A stretch of 64,000 nt of DNA from Lentisphaerae bacterium ADurb.Bin242 (lineage in GTDB: Bacteria; Verrucomicrobiota; Lentisphaeria; Victivallales; UBA1829), in assembly GCA_002069785.1 (NCBI GenBank), contig MWCA01000001.1:173668-237667 (forward strand), written 5' to 3'. How positions within the stretch are numbered: the stretch's first letter is position 1; every line of letters starts with the position of its first letter. The notes under the pieces are model-generated. The model saw nothing but the letters and a program-made list of their open reading frames with translations. It was not told the origin of the DNA and ran no database searches. Position numbers and translations under genes: made by a program. Below are positions 43,579-53,040 of the stretch, piece by piece.

Positions 43579-46482
43579 ATGAAAACAATGCAAGCATGGA
43601 TTCTCGCCGGAACGCTCCTCCTGCCGTTCGGACTCTCCGCCGATATGACGCTGGTCCGCGACGGAAAACCGGAAGCCGCCATCGTTCTGGAGGAAAAACC
43701 CACCGCTTCCGCGCAGATGGGGGCATTCGAACTCCAGCATAACATCCGGCTCATCACCGGAGCCACCCTGCCCATCGTGCGGGGAGAAGCGCCGAAGGAC
43801 ACTCTCGTCACGATCCGGGTCGGCGGAGAGAATCAGGGACTGACCGGAGAAGCCAACCGGATTCAATTCTCCAAAAACAAAATCCTGCTGACCGGCAATG
43901 ACAGCGCCGATTATAAAACCGTCAACTATAAGAACCATGCAACGTTTCCGCCGATCAACTTCTCTTTCAAAGGGTCTCTTTACGCCGTATACGATTTCCT
44001 GGAGCATTACTGCGGCGTGCATTTCTACTACATGGACGAGAGCGGGACCACGTTCAAAGAACGCAAAACCCTGACGATCCGGGAGAAGGACCGCACGTTC
44101 ACTCCGCCGCTCGATGCGTTCCGCGTGATTTATGATGACGACAGCCAAATTTCCAAGTTCCGGTTTTCTCCCCGCGACCGCGCCCTCTGGCAGCTGCGCT
44201 GGCGTTTGAACGATACTTATGGCATGACCAGCCACAACCAATACAGCATTTTTTTCGCTCACTGGGATAAGGCGAAAGATCCGAATCTTGCAAGTGCCTT
44301 CAAAGGGAAGAATGAGGCGCTGTTTGCGAAGGGGTTCAAGGGAAAATCCTATCATTCTGATTCCACCGTCCGGAAACATTATCCGAACGATCCCGATCTT
44401 CCTCCGCAGCTCTGTTATTCCAATCCTGATGCGGTGAAGTATTACGCCAACGAGGTTATCACCTATTTCAAAGGAGGAAACGTGCCCGGCGGCTGGCTGA
44501 ATCCCAACGGGTCCGCCCCGGCCGGCAAGACGCTTCTTCCACGCATGGGGGACAAGCCCTGGTTCTACCCGATTCAAGGCGGCGATACCGGCGGGCACTG
44601 TCTCTGCGCGGATTGCAAGAAGCGTTTCCCGCAGGACAACAGGGAGAATATCTCCAACAACAAGTTCCAGTTTATTGCGGACGTTGCGCGCGAAGCGGCC
44701 AAAACCCATCCCGCCGCCGGAGTCTCCTCGCTGGCCTACATCCAGACGCTGGATTATCCGGATGGGGTCGTCTTTCCCGATAATGTATCCGTCCAGCTTT
44801 GCCTGCCGGTCTATTCCTGGTGGCATCCCGTCGCGTATGAGAAACAGTTCTCCGCCTACCGGAAATGGATGGAAAAGGAAGGCAAAAAGCGGCCCATCAC
44901 CCTCTGGACTTATCTTTTCAGCACTTACTGGGATTCCCGCTTTCACTTTGGGAAATACAAACCGTTCCCGGGTCTCTATCCGTGGAAAACGGGCGAAATC
45001 TTCCAAATGTTCACCCGCGACGGCGTCCGGGGCTGGTTCACGGAAGTTGAACTCCAATACAACCATCTGGAAGCCTATGTCGCCGCAAAAATCTGCTACG
45101 ATCCGTCGCTGGACCCGAACCGGATTCTGGAGGATTATTTCACGGAATACTACGGAGACGCCGGTCCCGTCATGAAGGAGTTCTACAAGGAAATCGAAAA
45201 CGCTTACTGGAGTACGAAAAACTGCCCGGCGGCATGGCTCCAGAACGAAAAGGAGGTCATCGGCTCCAAAGGGCGGCGGCATCCCTACTGGACCACCGGG
45301 CTGATCGGTCCGGACTACAACTGGAAAATCGGATCGCCCGAACGCGTGAAAAAACTCAATGACCTCATTGAGAAGGCGAAAACACTGGTCAAAACGCCGA
45401 ACGAGAAAATTCGTCTCCAGCGCATCATCGACGGCATCTGGAAAAATACGCTCGAAGGACAGCGGGAATACGAACTCCTGAAAATCAGGAAAACACAGCC
45501 GCCGCGTTCCCTGAGCTTCAACCGGGGAAAGGATGCCGGGGGCGATCCGGAGAAAATCGACTGGAGCCAGGCGCCCGCGACCGCCGAATGGGTCGGCCTC
45601 TCCGGCGAAAAAACGGCGAATGCCTGTTCCATGCGCGCCGCGGCGGATTCGGAATACCTGTATCTGAATTTCCATGACCCGAAGGCCTATGCCGGAACTC
45701 CTCTTTCCATCTGGCAGAACGATCTGGAAATCTTCTTCGCCGACGGCGGAAAATATCCGGTTCTCCAGCTTGCGTTCAGCCCCAAAGGGGAGAAGGTGTT
45801 TTACCGGTACCGGATGGTCAACGATTCACAGAAAACGGACGAGTTCGATCCGGGCGTGAAAGTGATCTCCCGCACGGATGAAAAAGGCTGGTCTCTGCTT
45901 CTCTCTGTTCCGCTGAAAAACCTGCCTGTCCGGAATTCCGCTCTGCGGGCGAACTTCCTACGGACCACGCCGGACGGCAATCTCTGCTGGACGCCGATTT
46001 ACATCGGAAGCTACCTCGGCGGAATCGATATGGCCGGAACGCTTGAAATCTTCCCGCTGACGATCCAGGAAACGGCGTTCGCCTGCTACAGGAAAGGCGT
46101 GGATTCCGCCCTTGTGGACGATCCGGCGGCCTCCGACGGCAAAGCGGCGGAAATGAACGGCAACGCCGGATGGAGCGTCAGTTATACTCTCCCGGAAAAT
46201 TTTCAGGAGGGAAAATACCGCATCTTCGCTTGTCTGCGCTCCGAAGCTGCGCCGGAACCCGACTTGAGCCACAACCTCGGCGTGTATGATTCCAAAACGA
46301 AAAAGACGGTCGGATTCAAGAAGGTCATGGTCGCGGACATTGCCGGAAAAGAGTATAAAACCATCGACCTGGGCGTCTTTCCATTGAAAGGCGGACAGCT
46401 CTTCTTTGTCGGCGGGCTGAACAAGAAAATCCCTGTGAACAAGATATACATCGACTTCCTGCGCTTTGAAAAAGCGGAATGA
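43579..46482 (+). CDS. Secreted DUF4838 glycoside hydrolase-like protein with C-terminal CBM9-like domain
   Basis: This 967-residue protein has a signal peptide (to about residue 21). A GH20/GH67-type N-terminal alpha/beta domain (about 25-150: FELQHNIRLITGATLPIVRG, GSLYAVYDFLEHYCGVHFYY) follows. Next is the DUF4838 catalytic-like region (about 160-600) with the metal- or structure-binding GGDTGGHCLCADCKKRFP and QLCLPVYSWWHPVAYEK. The C-terminus has a CBM9-like domain (EYLYLNFHDPKAY, NDLEIFFADGGKYP, WSLLLSVPLKNLP) and a further beta segment. Its activity is unproven. It follows the pseudopilin by 20 bp. Confidence 0.82.
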   Translation: MKTMQAWILAGTLLLPFGLSADMTLVRDGKPEAAIVLEEKPTASAQMGAFELQHNIRLITGATLPIVRGEAPKDTLVTIRVGGENQGLTGEANRIQFSKNKILLTGNDSADYKTVNYKNHATFPPINFSFKGSLYAVYDFLEHYCGVHFYYMDESGTTFKERKTLTIREKDRTFTPPLDAFRVIYDDDSQISKFRFSPRDRALWQLRWRLNDTYGMTSHNQYSIFFAHWDKAKDPNLASAFKGKNEALFAKGFKGKSYHSDSTVRKHYPNDPDLPPQLCYSNPDAVKYYANEVITYFKGGNVPGGWLNPNGSAPAGKTLLPRMGDKPWFYPIQGGDTGGHCLCADCKKRFPQDNRENISNNKFQFIADVAREAAKTHPAAGVSSLAYIQTLDYPDGVVFPDNVSVQLCLPVYSWWHPVAYEKQFSAYRKWMEKEGKKRPITLWTYLFSTYWDSRFHFGKYKPFPGLYPWKTGEIFQMFTRDGVRGWFTEVELQYNHLEAYVAAKICYDPSLDPNRILEDYFTEYYGDAGPVMKEFYKEIENAYWSTKNCPAAWLQNEKEVIGSKGRRHPYWTTGLIGPDYNWKIGSPERVKKLNDLIEKAKTLVKTPNEKIRLQRIIDGIWKNTLEGQREYELLKIRKTQPPRSLSFNRGKDAGGDPEKIDWSQAPATAEWVGLSGEKTANACSMRAAADSEYLYLNFHDPKAYAGTPLSIWQNDLEIFFADGGKYPVLQLAFSPKGEKVFYRYRMVNDSQKTDEFDPGVKVISRTDEKGWSLLLSVPLKNLPVRNSALRANFLRTTPDGNLCWTPIYIGSYLGGIDMAGTLEIFPLTIQETAFACYRKGVDSALVDDPAASDGKAAEMNGNAGWSVSYTLPENFQEGKYRIFACLRSEAAPEPDLSHNLGVYDSKTKKTVGFKKVMVADIAGKEYKTIDLGVFPLKGGQLFFVGGLNKKIPVNKIYIDFLRFEKAE

Positions 46483-46487
46483 TCCGC

Positions 46488-47375
46488 TTAAATCAAACTT
46501 TTCTCCCCGGAAGGAATTCCTTCCGGAAGGGATTTGCGGTACTCTTTCGGAGAACACCCCGCGGCACGGTGAAAGTCATTTGAAAAGTAAAGCTGGCTGC
46601 GGTAGCCGCAAAGACGCGCCACCTCTTTGATCTGGAGGTTTTTGTCTTCCAGAAGATGTTTTGCGTAGTCCAGCCGGAGCTGCTTGAGGTATTTCATCGG
46701 AGACATCCCGGCGTATTTTTTGAACAGGGTGAGCATGGTTTCCCGGCTGCATCCGGTTTCCCCGCAGATGTCCGCAAGGGTGATTTTCCGGAACAGATTC
46801 TGTTCCATGAAATGCAGCGCTTTGACAAAGGGGGAGGGCAGGGTGTTCAACTCCTTCTGCGCGGCGATTTCCAGAAGCATGGAATAAGCCAGCGTGGAGA
46901 GTTCGGGAATCGTCTCCGGGTCCTTCTTTTCAAGCAGCGTGCTGATCTGTTCGTACAGGCGTTCAAATTTTTCCGAAGAAAAGTTCTCGATCACGCCGTG
47001 CTCATTCAGACGCAGGATATTCGTCAGCCCCTTCAGCGCCAGACCGGCGATCCCGATGGATTTTTTGTGGCAATACTGGTTGGGCCCGACGGAGAGGCGG
47101 CGCGGGCCGTACGGAATGATCGCGGCGCAGCCGGGCAGCAGCCGGTAGGTCCGGTTCCCGCACTCAAGCACGGCGCTGCCGTCGATGACCACCAGCAGGG
47201 CAAGCACTTCCAGATGTTTGTGCTTCAGCCAGTAATTCTGCGGATACCAGCTTTCCGTGGCGAAATACGGCCATAAAACCACGCGTTCCAGAGAGGGCGG
47301 ATTCCAGGTGTAAATGTTTTCCCGGGTGAAAGGCCGTTCTTTTTCATTGTAAAAGGAGACGACTTCCTCGCTCAT
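46488..47375 (-). CDS. AraC-family transcriptional regulator with cupin-like sensing domain
   Basis: This 295-residue protein has an N-terminal cupin-like region (LEVLALLVVIDGSAVLECGN, YRLLPGCAAIIPYGPRR) and a C-terminal AraC DNA-binding domain (about 185-285): FMEQNLFRKITLADICGETG, CSRETMLTLFKKYAGMSPMKYLKQLRLDYAK, IKEVARLCGYRSQLYFSNDFHRAAGCSPKEYRKS. It is divergent from the beta-helix/pseudopilin operon and shares an overlapping promoter with it, so it probably controls that operon. Its stop lies 5 bp from the convergent DUF4838 gene. Confidence 0.9.
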   Translation of the reverse strand: MSEEVVSFYNEKERPFTRENIYTWNPPSLERVVLWPYFATESWYPQNYWLKHKHLEVLALLVVIDGSAVLECGNRTYRLLPGCAAIIPYGPRRLSVGPNQYCHKKSIGIAGLALKGLTNILRLNEHGVIENFSSEKFERLYEQISTLLEKKDPETIPELSTLAYSMLLEIAAQKELNTLPSPFVKALHFMEQNLFRKITLADICGETGCSRETMLTLFKKYAGMSPMKYLKQLRLDYAKHLLEDKNLQIKEVARLCGYRSQLYFSNDFHRAAGCSPKEYRKSLPEGIPSGEKSLI

Positions 47376-47420
47376 CGTCGGAATCCATCGTTTTTATATA
47401 TTTCTCAATATTTTTTATAT

Positions 47421-47469
47421 ATAGTAGCATGGAAAGGGGGTTGTGTCAAGTTGCGTTCCGGAATATAAT
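47421..47469. promoter_or_regulatory. Back-to-back promoters with overlapping -35 elements
   Basis: Minus strand: TTGACA (47444-47449), 17 bases, TACTAT (47421-47426), toward the AraC gene. Plus strand: TTGTGT (47441-47446), 17 bases, TATAAT (47464-47469), toward the beta-helix gene. The two -35 elements share bases 47444-47446, so polymerase cannot occupy both at once. Confidence 0.75.
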
Positions 47470-47516
47470 AATATCGGAACAGCAAGGGTTGACATCGAAC
47501 CAGGAAGAGGTGCTGA

Positions 47517-50000
47517 ATGAAAAAATTCGGGATATTTGCAATTCCGGCGATTCTGTTTTTCTTTCCGGGAACCGCGGCGGAAGAGGCCAATTTCATTGCA
47601 AACGGCGATTTTTCAAAAACAAGAAGCGTTCCGCAATCCATGCTGACGGAGAAGTGCAAGGCGGAAGGCGGCAAATGGCTGGATCACTGGCGGGCCGTGG
47701 ACGGGAAGTTCAGGGTCGTCGAGGAAAAAACGGGAAACAGTCTCGGCATTGCGGATGGAACGGTGTGGCAGACCCTGAAACTTCCGGCGGACGCCATCGG
47801 ATGGACGACGATCCGGTTCAAGGCGAAAGGGAAGGGAACTCTCTCCGTCCGGATCGTCCATTACGATGCAAAAATGAAAAATCAGGAAAACCAAACCGTC
47901 TCGAAACAGTTTGCGGTCAATTCGGAAAACGAATGGAAACCGTTTTCCCTCGACTACAAGTGCGTTCCGGAAATGACCCGGCGCCTTTATATCGCGGTCA
48001 ACGGCGGAGAAGTCTTCCTGTCGGACGTCCGGATGTCTTCTTCCAAAGAACCGTCGGCGAAGCCCGCGGAAGGCGCGCGGGACGGTTCTTCCCTTTCCGA
48101 TTCCGCCCCGGCCCGTTTTTCCGCGGAGGCGCGGGAAGTATTGGCCGGAAAACGCACCGAGGCGAAAGCCAGCTGGTTCGGGTTCGACCCCAATGACGCG
48201 ACGGACGCATTCCAGGCCGCCCTCGATTCCAAAGCAAAGAAAGTGGTCATCGACAATCCGGGCTCTCCGTGGATTATCGCCCGTCCTCTCCGGTTTGTTT
48301 CGAATCAGGAAATCGTGTTTCAGGACGGCGTGACCGTCCAGTCGAAGCCGGGCGGTTTCCGGAAGATCGGAGACCCGCTTTTCCAGCTCCGGGAGGTATC
48401 CAGCGTCCAATTGCGCGGAGAAGGAAAAGTCCGCTGCATGATGGACAAGGACGAATACGAAAAGCGGAAAGGTCCGAAGGAGGTCATGGGAGCGCGGCAT
48501 GTCCTGAATATCTCCCGTTCCAACAACATTTCGGTTGAAAATATCTCCTTTGAGAGGGCGGGCGGAGACGGCATTTACATTTCCGGCGGGTCCAAAGACA
48601 TTCTCGTCGACAAGGTTGTCTGCACTGACAATTACCGTCTTGGAATGGCTGTCATCAGCGCCGAGGACCTGACGGTCCGCAACAGCGTTTTCCGGAATTC
48701 CCGCGGCGGACAGCCGGAAGGCGGAATCGATTTCGAGCCGAACCGCCCCAATGAGAAGCTGGTGAACTGTCTCGTGGAAAACTGCGTTTTTGAAAACAAC
48801 CCGAGGGGCAACGGCATCAATCTCTCCCCGAACAACCTTTCCGCCTCCACGGCGCCGGTTTCGATCACGATCAAAGACTGTGTTTTCCGGAACAACGCGA
48901 ACAGTTTTTTCATCTATACGACCAACGGGCGCAACCGGTCGGACCCGAAAGGCGTGATCGATATCATCCGCTGTAAAATGGAAGATCCCGTCCTGTTTTC
49001 CAATCCGATCGACGGAACCGTCCAGGTCCGTTTCAAAGACTGCGTCATGACCGGAAAGCCCAACCGGAAAGACAGTTTTTTCAACCTCCGGTGCGAGAAA
49101 GGCGCGGGCAAGAAAATCGGAGGCGTTGAATTCGACAACGTGACACTCATCGACAACTCGGAAAACGGAGTTGCTCCCGTCACGGTCAGCGCCAGCGGAC
49201 TGACGAAAGGGATTGCGGATTCCATTACCGGGACTTTGAACGTGACACGGCAGGGAAAAACCATTCCGTTCGATCTCGGTGCCTACCTGGAAAAACAGCG
49301 GCAGTATTTCAGCAAAATCGCCGCCCTTGTCCCGGGCACGGTGAAAGACATCGCTTCCCTCCGTCCCTCGGGAGAATTCCAGCCGCGCAAAGGCAATTCC
49401 TCCCTGTACACGCGCGGATGCACCTTCCTTCAATATTGCGAACAGGGCCGGGAAGTGGTTTTCACCTCCGGAATCCTGAAAGCCGGATACAACGCGGGCG
49501 CGGTCATCACGGTTTCCGATCCCGACGGAAAAACGGCCGCCGTGTTCAAACATCCCGCGCCGGCGCAGAAGGAACCGGAATTCCTCCAGCACAAATTCGT
49601 TCCGGCGAAAACGGGAATTCATACGCTGAAATGCGAAAGCATCAACTGTTTCGACATCACTTCCTCCGCGCCCGGCAGCGCCTTGGTCGCCGATGAACAG
49701 GGAATCCGTTTCCTGGTTCCCGGCGGCCGGGTTTACTTCCGGGTTCCCGAAGGCGTCGGGACTTTTTCCATCGGAGTCGGGGGCGGCGTCGATGCGAAAC
49801 TCTACGACCCGGACGGCCGGCCGGTCGCCTCCGCCGCCGCAAAAGGAGACATTGTCATTCTCGAAGGGAAACGTTCCGACGCCTCCCGGTCCGAGATCTG
49901 GAGCATCGGCCTTTCCCAATCGAAATGGAAGGTGACGCTTGTTCTTTTCGACCCGCTTCTTCCGCTTGTGTCCACGAATCCCTCGACCATTCTGAGGTGA
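47517..50000 (+). CDS. Secreted right-handed beta-helix protein (polysaccharide lyase/hydrolase-like)
   Basis: This 827-residue protein has a signal peptide (MKKFGIFAIPAILFFFPGTAA) and a CBM-like jelly roll starting FIANGDFSKT (about 25-175). A linker is followed by a right-handed parallel beta-helix (about 215-520), recognisable from repeated short coils such as SNNISVENISFERAGGDGIY, DLTVRNSVFRNSRGG, and NCLVENCVFENNPRGNGINL. It ends in beta-sandwich domains. Such proteins cut or bind pectin-like, alginate-like or other acidic polysaccharides. I cannot identify catalytic residues. AGAGGTG precedes the ATG. It is the first gene before a pseudopilin. Confidence 0.83.
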   Translation: MKKFGIFAIPAILFFFPGTAAEEANFIANGDFSKTRSVPQSMLTEKCKAEGGKWLDHWRAVDGKFRVVEEKTGNSLGIADGTVWQTLKLPADAIGWTTIRFKAKGKGTLSVRIVHYDAKMKNQENQTVSKQFAVNSENEWKPFSLDYKCVPEMTRRLYIAVNGGEVFLSDVRMSSSKEPSAKPAEGARDGSSLSDSAPARFSAEAREVLAGKRTEAKASWFGFDPNDATDAFQAALDSKAKKVVIDNPGSPWIIARPLRFVSNQEIVFQDGVTVQSKPGGFRKIGDPLFQLREVSSVQLRGEGKVRCMMDKDEYEKRKGPKEVMGARHVLNISRSNNISVENISFERAGGDGIYISGGSKDILVDKVVCTDNYRLGMAVISAEDLTVRNSVFRNSRGGQPEGGIDFEPNRPNEKLVNCLVENCVFENNPRGNGINLSPNNLSASTAPVSITIKDCVFRNNANSFFIYTTNGRNRSDPKGVIDIIRCKMEDPVLFSNPIDGTVQVRFKDCVMTGKPNRKDSFFNLRCEKGAGKKIGGVEFDNVTLIDNSENGVAPVTVSASGLTKGIADSITGTLNVTRQGKTIPFDLGAYLEKQRQYFSKIAALVPGTVKDIASLRPSGEFQPRKGNSSLYTRGCTFLQYCEQGREVVFTSGILKAGYNAGAVITVSDPDGKTAAVFKHPAPAQKEPEFLQHKFVPAKTGIHTLKCESINCFDITSSAPGSALVADEQGIRFLVPGGRVYFRVPEGVGTFSIGVGGGVDAKLYDPDGRPVASAAAKGDIVILEGKRSDASRSEIWSIGLSQSKWKVTLVLFDPLLPLVSTNPSTILR

Positions 50001-50043
50001 AAAAGAATATCATGCCGAATCATCTAAATAACAGGAGGACGCC

Positions 50044-50811
50044 ATGCTGAAAGACAACAGAAAAACCGTTCCATATCCATTCACATTGGTCGAACTCCTC
50101 ATTGTGATTGCGATCATCGCCATTCTCACTTCCCTGCTTCTGCCCGCCCTGAAACGCGCGCAGGACACGGCAAGAGACATCTCCTGCCGGAACAACCTGA
50201 AAACCAGCGGAAACATTGTCACGCTTTACGCGAGCGACTTCAACGGATGGTTCCCCCAGGGCGGGCTGATCTATCATTGGCTGTGGATTCCCGTCCGTTA
50301 TGTCACGGGCAAGGAATTCGCCAATGGAAGCAGCTCGAATGCGACCGATTATGCAAGGATGAAGCCGTACGCCTGTCCGCTGATTCCCATGCGGACGAGT
50401 TCCGCTTCCCTCGGGCGCAGCGTGGCCTCCATTACGCTTTACGGCAGTTACACGAATACCTCGTACAATACGGACATCTGGTGGCTCCGGAGACTCTCCG
50501 ACACCAATATCGGAGTCGGTTCCAGCTATAAAGTCCTGTATCAGAGCCTTTACGCCAGAAAGGAAGTGATCCCGAGCCGGGATTACCGGATTGCCGACAC
50601 CGCAAATGGAATCACGACGGACGGAATTCTCTGTTCGGAAGAATTTTACCACATGAACAGCGTCTATACCGCCTGGATCAATACGCGTCACGGCAACAAG
50701 GGCAATGTCTGGTTTGCCGAGGGTCACGTGGAATCCCTCCAGCGGCCGGGGCTAGCCGCGCTGGGCATCGTCTGGTCCCGGGACAGAAACGGCATCATGC
50801 TCCGGAACTGA
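50044..50811 (+). CDS. DUF1559-type pseudopilin
   Basis: This 255-residue protein has a 12-residue leader ending TVPYP, then [36 protein letters not shown], with Pro at -1, a residue that would be expected to block classical prepilin peptidase. The C-terminus has [24 protein letters not shown] precedes the ATG. It lies 43 bp after the beta-helix gene and is the last gene of that unit; a hairpin follows at 50882. Confidence 0.88.
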   Translation: MLKDNRKTVPYPFTLVELLIVIAIIAILTSLLLPALKRAQDTARDISCRNNLKTSGNIVTLYASDFNGWFPQGGLIYHWLWIPVRYVTGKEFANGSSSNATDYARMKPYACPLIPMRTSSASLGRSVASITLYGSYTNTSYNTDIWWLRRLSDTNIGVGSSYKVLYQSLYARKEVIPSRDYRIADTANGITTDGILCSEEFYHMNSVYTAWINTRHGNKGNVWFAEGHVESLQRPGLAALGIVWSRDRNGIMLRN

Positions 50812-50881
50812 CCGGGACAAGTGTGCCGTGCGTTCCTTCCCGGAACCGCGGCGTTTCATTTCGTACGGCATCGGCGCCTGC

Positions 50882-50904
50882 CGGGGAAAGGGACTTTTTC
50901 CCCG
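50882..50904 (+). terminator. Hairpin after the pseudopilin gene
   Basis: CGGGGAAA (50882-50889) and TTTCCCCG (50897-50904) form a perfect 8-bp stem with a 7-base loop about 70 bases after the stop. No T-run follows directly, so terminator function is uncertain. The rest of 50812-51018 shows only T-rich sequence. Confidence 0.4.
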
Positions 50905-51018
50905 CATCTCATGACGTTTCAATTTCTCTCTCCTCTCCTGTCTGTTCTGGATCCCGTTTTTCACCGACCGTATTTTTTTTTCTTGGTAAAAAAAAACTGT
51001 TTTTTTCATTTTGGCATC

Positions 51019-51071
51019 TTGACATTCCTGAAAAATCCTTTATAATAAAATAAACATAGACTATACATAGT
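51019..51071 (+). promoter_or_regulatory. Promoter and operator of the GntR operon at 51085
   Basis: TTGACA (51019-51024), 16 bases, TATAAT (51041-51046). ACTATACATAGT (51060-51071), an inverted repeat with a 2-base centre, lies just after the expected start point. It is a likely operator and shares TATACAT with the operator at 18567. Confidence 0.8.
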
Positions 51072-51084
51072 GAGGAATTACGGG

Positions 51085-52221
51085 ATGAAACGCGATCAGA
51101 TTTTTCACGAGCTCAAGCAGAAAATCACGACCGGCGTCCTGGCGCCGGGAATGAAACTGCCCACGGAATTTGAACTGGCCGCACAGTATTCCGTTGCCCG
51201 CGGAACGGTCCGCAATTCCCTCGAACAGCTGGAGAAGGAGGGGCTGCTGGAACGCGTCAAATCCAAAGGGACGTTTGTCCGGCAGAAAAAGCCCACCTCC
51301 GATGAAAAAGTCATTTCCTTTCTGATTCCTTTTCCGGATTTCATGCGCAAGGAAATCCATGACCAGGTATTCTTCGAGTTCGCCAGCACGTTTTACGGGG
51401 TGATCCGGGCGGCTTCCGAAGATGGATGGCGTGTCCAGACCATCCCCTTCTCCAAGACAAACGACAATACGAACATCGACTGGGGCGCGCTGGAATGCCT
51501 TCAGCGCGACTCCCGGCTGATCGTCTACAACCACTGGTATTGGCCCGCGTTCGATGCGTTTCTCAAACGGGGCGTCCGGGTCGGGATTCTGCGTCACATC
51601 GATAAGTCGGTGCGAATGCCGTACCAGCCTTTTTTCGATCATTGGATCGAGTGTATTTATCCGTTTGACCGCGTTTACGGGGACATGATCCGTCTTTTAT
51701 ATGCGCGCGGATGCCGGAAGTTCATGGACGTCGGTGTTTTCCTTACGGACTACAACTCCCGTGTGACCGTTTTTCTCGAGACCACGGGAAAACTGGGGGC
51801 GGAAGCCCGTCAAGTGGACTTGAATGGCGTTGAGTCTTATTCCAATAAGGAAGTCCGGAACAAGGTACATGCCGCATGGAAGGAGTTCCGTCCGGATGCG
51901 ATTCTTTTCGATCTGCCGCAGGCCGTGATCGCCGAAGCCGCCGATTTTTACGAATATTTCAACGTGCCCCGGACCGTGAAATTCGTTTTTCACCGCGACG
52001 ATCCCCTGTATTTGCGGATGAAACCGCAGCTCAGCGCCTTCCATTTTGACGCAGGAGGCGCCGGATACCGGCTTGCGAAGCTGCTCATGAACGAAACCTA
52101 TCAGCCGTATCAATTTTACGGCGGAATGAAATTCATGGACCGGGAATCTTCGGGCGGGACAACGGTGCGGCCGATGTTGCGGGAAGAAAAAGAAGCGGCA
52201 GTACTTGCGACTCATTTATAA
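51085..52221 (+). CDS. GntR-type regulator with sugar-binding-like domain
   Basis: This 378-residue protein has an N-terminal GntR winged helix ([57 protein letters not shown]). A LacI-type effector domain follows, more divergent than in the other regulators ([35 protein letters not shown]). I chose the ATG at 51085 (GAGG 9 bases upstream); a GTG at 51070 in frame overlaps the operator. It heads an operon of pseudopilin, CBM9-like protein, GH42-like enzyme and an unknown secreted protein. Confidence 0.88.
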   Translation: MKRDQIFHELKQKITTGVLAPGMKLPTEFELAAQYSVARGTVRNSLEQLEKEGLLERVKSKGTFVRQKKPTSDEKVISFLIPFPDFMRKEIHDQVFFEFASTFYGVIRAASEDGWRVQTIPFSKTNDNTNIDWGALECLQRDSRLIVYNHWYWPAFDAFLKRGVRVGILRHIDKSVRMPYQPFFDHWIECIYPFDRVYGDMIRLLYARGCRKFMDVGVFLTDYNSRVTVFLETTGKLGAEARQVDLNGVESYSNKEVRNKVHAAWKEFRPDAILFDLPQAVIAEAADFYEYFNVPRTVKFVFHRDDPLYLRMKPQLSAFHFDAGGAGYRLAKLLMNETYQPYQFYGGMKFMDRESSGGTTVRPMLREEKEAAVLATHL

Positions 52222-52252
52222 GAGATCGATGAATCAAGAAGGAGGAAAAACA

Positions 52253-53020
52253 ATGAACATCCGGACGAAAACAGTCATTTCAGGAAAACAGGAATTCACG
52301 CTGATCGAACTTCTCGTTGTAATTGCAATCATTGCGATTCTGGCGGGATTACTCCTGCCGGCGCTGAGCAAAGCCCGGGACATGGCGAAGCAGATCAAAT
52401 GCACCGGCAACCTCAAGCAGATCAGCAATGTTTTTATTTTATATGCAGGCGACTACAATGAATTTGTCCCTTGCATTTACTATACGGGCGGTTCGCTGGG
52501 CGGCTACAGTTCTTATTACTTCGACACGGTGGCCAGGCTGTATAAGATCGAGAAAAGCGACGGAAGTTCGACTGCCAAGAATCTTCGCTGCGCCCATGGC
52601 ATTTTCCGGTGTCCGTCGTATTCCGACAAAGGGTATCTGGACGGTCCGATCAAGACCAGTTTCGGAGGAAACTCAAATCCGTTTTATCTGGCTTACGCCT
52701 CCGGAAGAACCGTCCGGCTGGGAAAATTGCGCCGTCCCGGCAACGTCATGATGCTCGGGGAAAATTATAATCATGGAGAGGTCAGCACAACGTACCTGGA
52801 ACCAGGCAATCCGGACACCTTTTCCAATCTGGCTCTGGCGTTCCGGCATCTTGGAAAAGTCAATATCGCTTATGCCGCGGGGCATGTCGTCTCGCAATTG
52901 CCGAATTCCATTCCCTGCCGGAGAGGCTATCCGTCCCTGGCTACGGGGACGAGCGCCCTTCACACATGGTTTGTCAGCGATAATTACGCGAATATCAACC
53001 CGACCTTTAATAATTTCTAA
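52253..53020 (+). CDS. DUF1559-type pseudopilin
   Basis: This 255-residue protein has a 14-residue leader ending SGKQE, then [36 protein letters not shown], with Glu at -1. The C-terminal [18 protein letters not shown] is the DUF1559 element. AAGGAGG precedes the ATG at 52253; a longer frame to 52205 runs into the regulator gene and is not used. It is 31 bp after the GntR gene and 20 bp before the CBM9-like gene. Confidence 0.89.
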   Translation: MNIRTKTVISGKQEFTLIELLVVIAIIAILAGLLLPALSKARDMAKQIKCTGNLKQISNVFILYAGDYNEFVPCIYYTGGSLGGYSSYYFDTVARLYKIEKSDGSSTAKNLRCAHGIFRCPSYSDKGYLDGPIKTSFGGNSNPFYLAYASGRTVRLGKLRRPGNVMMLGENYNHGEVSTTYLEPGNPDTFSNLALAFRHLGKVNIAYAAGHVVSQLPNSIPCRRGYPSLATGTSALHTWFVSDNYANINPTFNNF

Positions 53021-53040
53021 CCCGAACCCCGGAAAGCATT

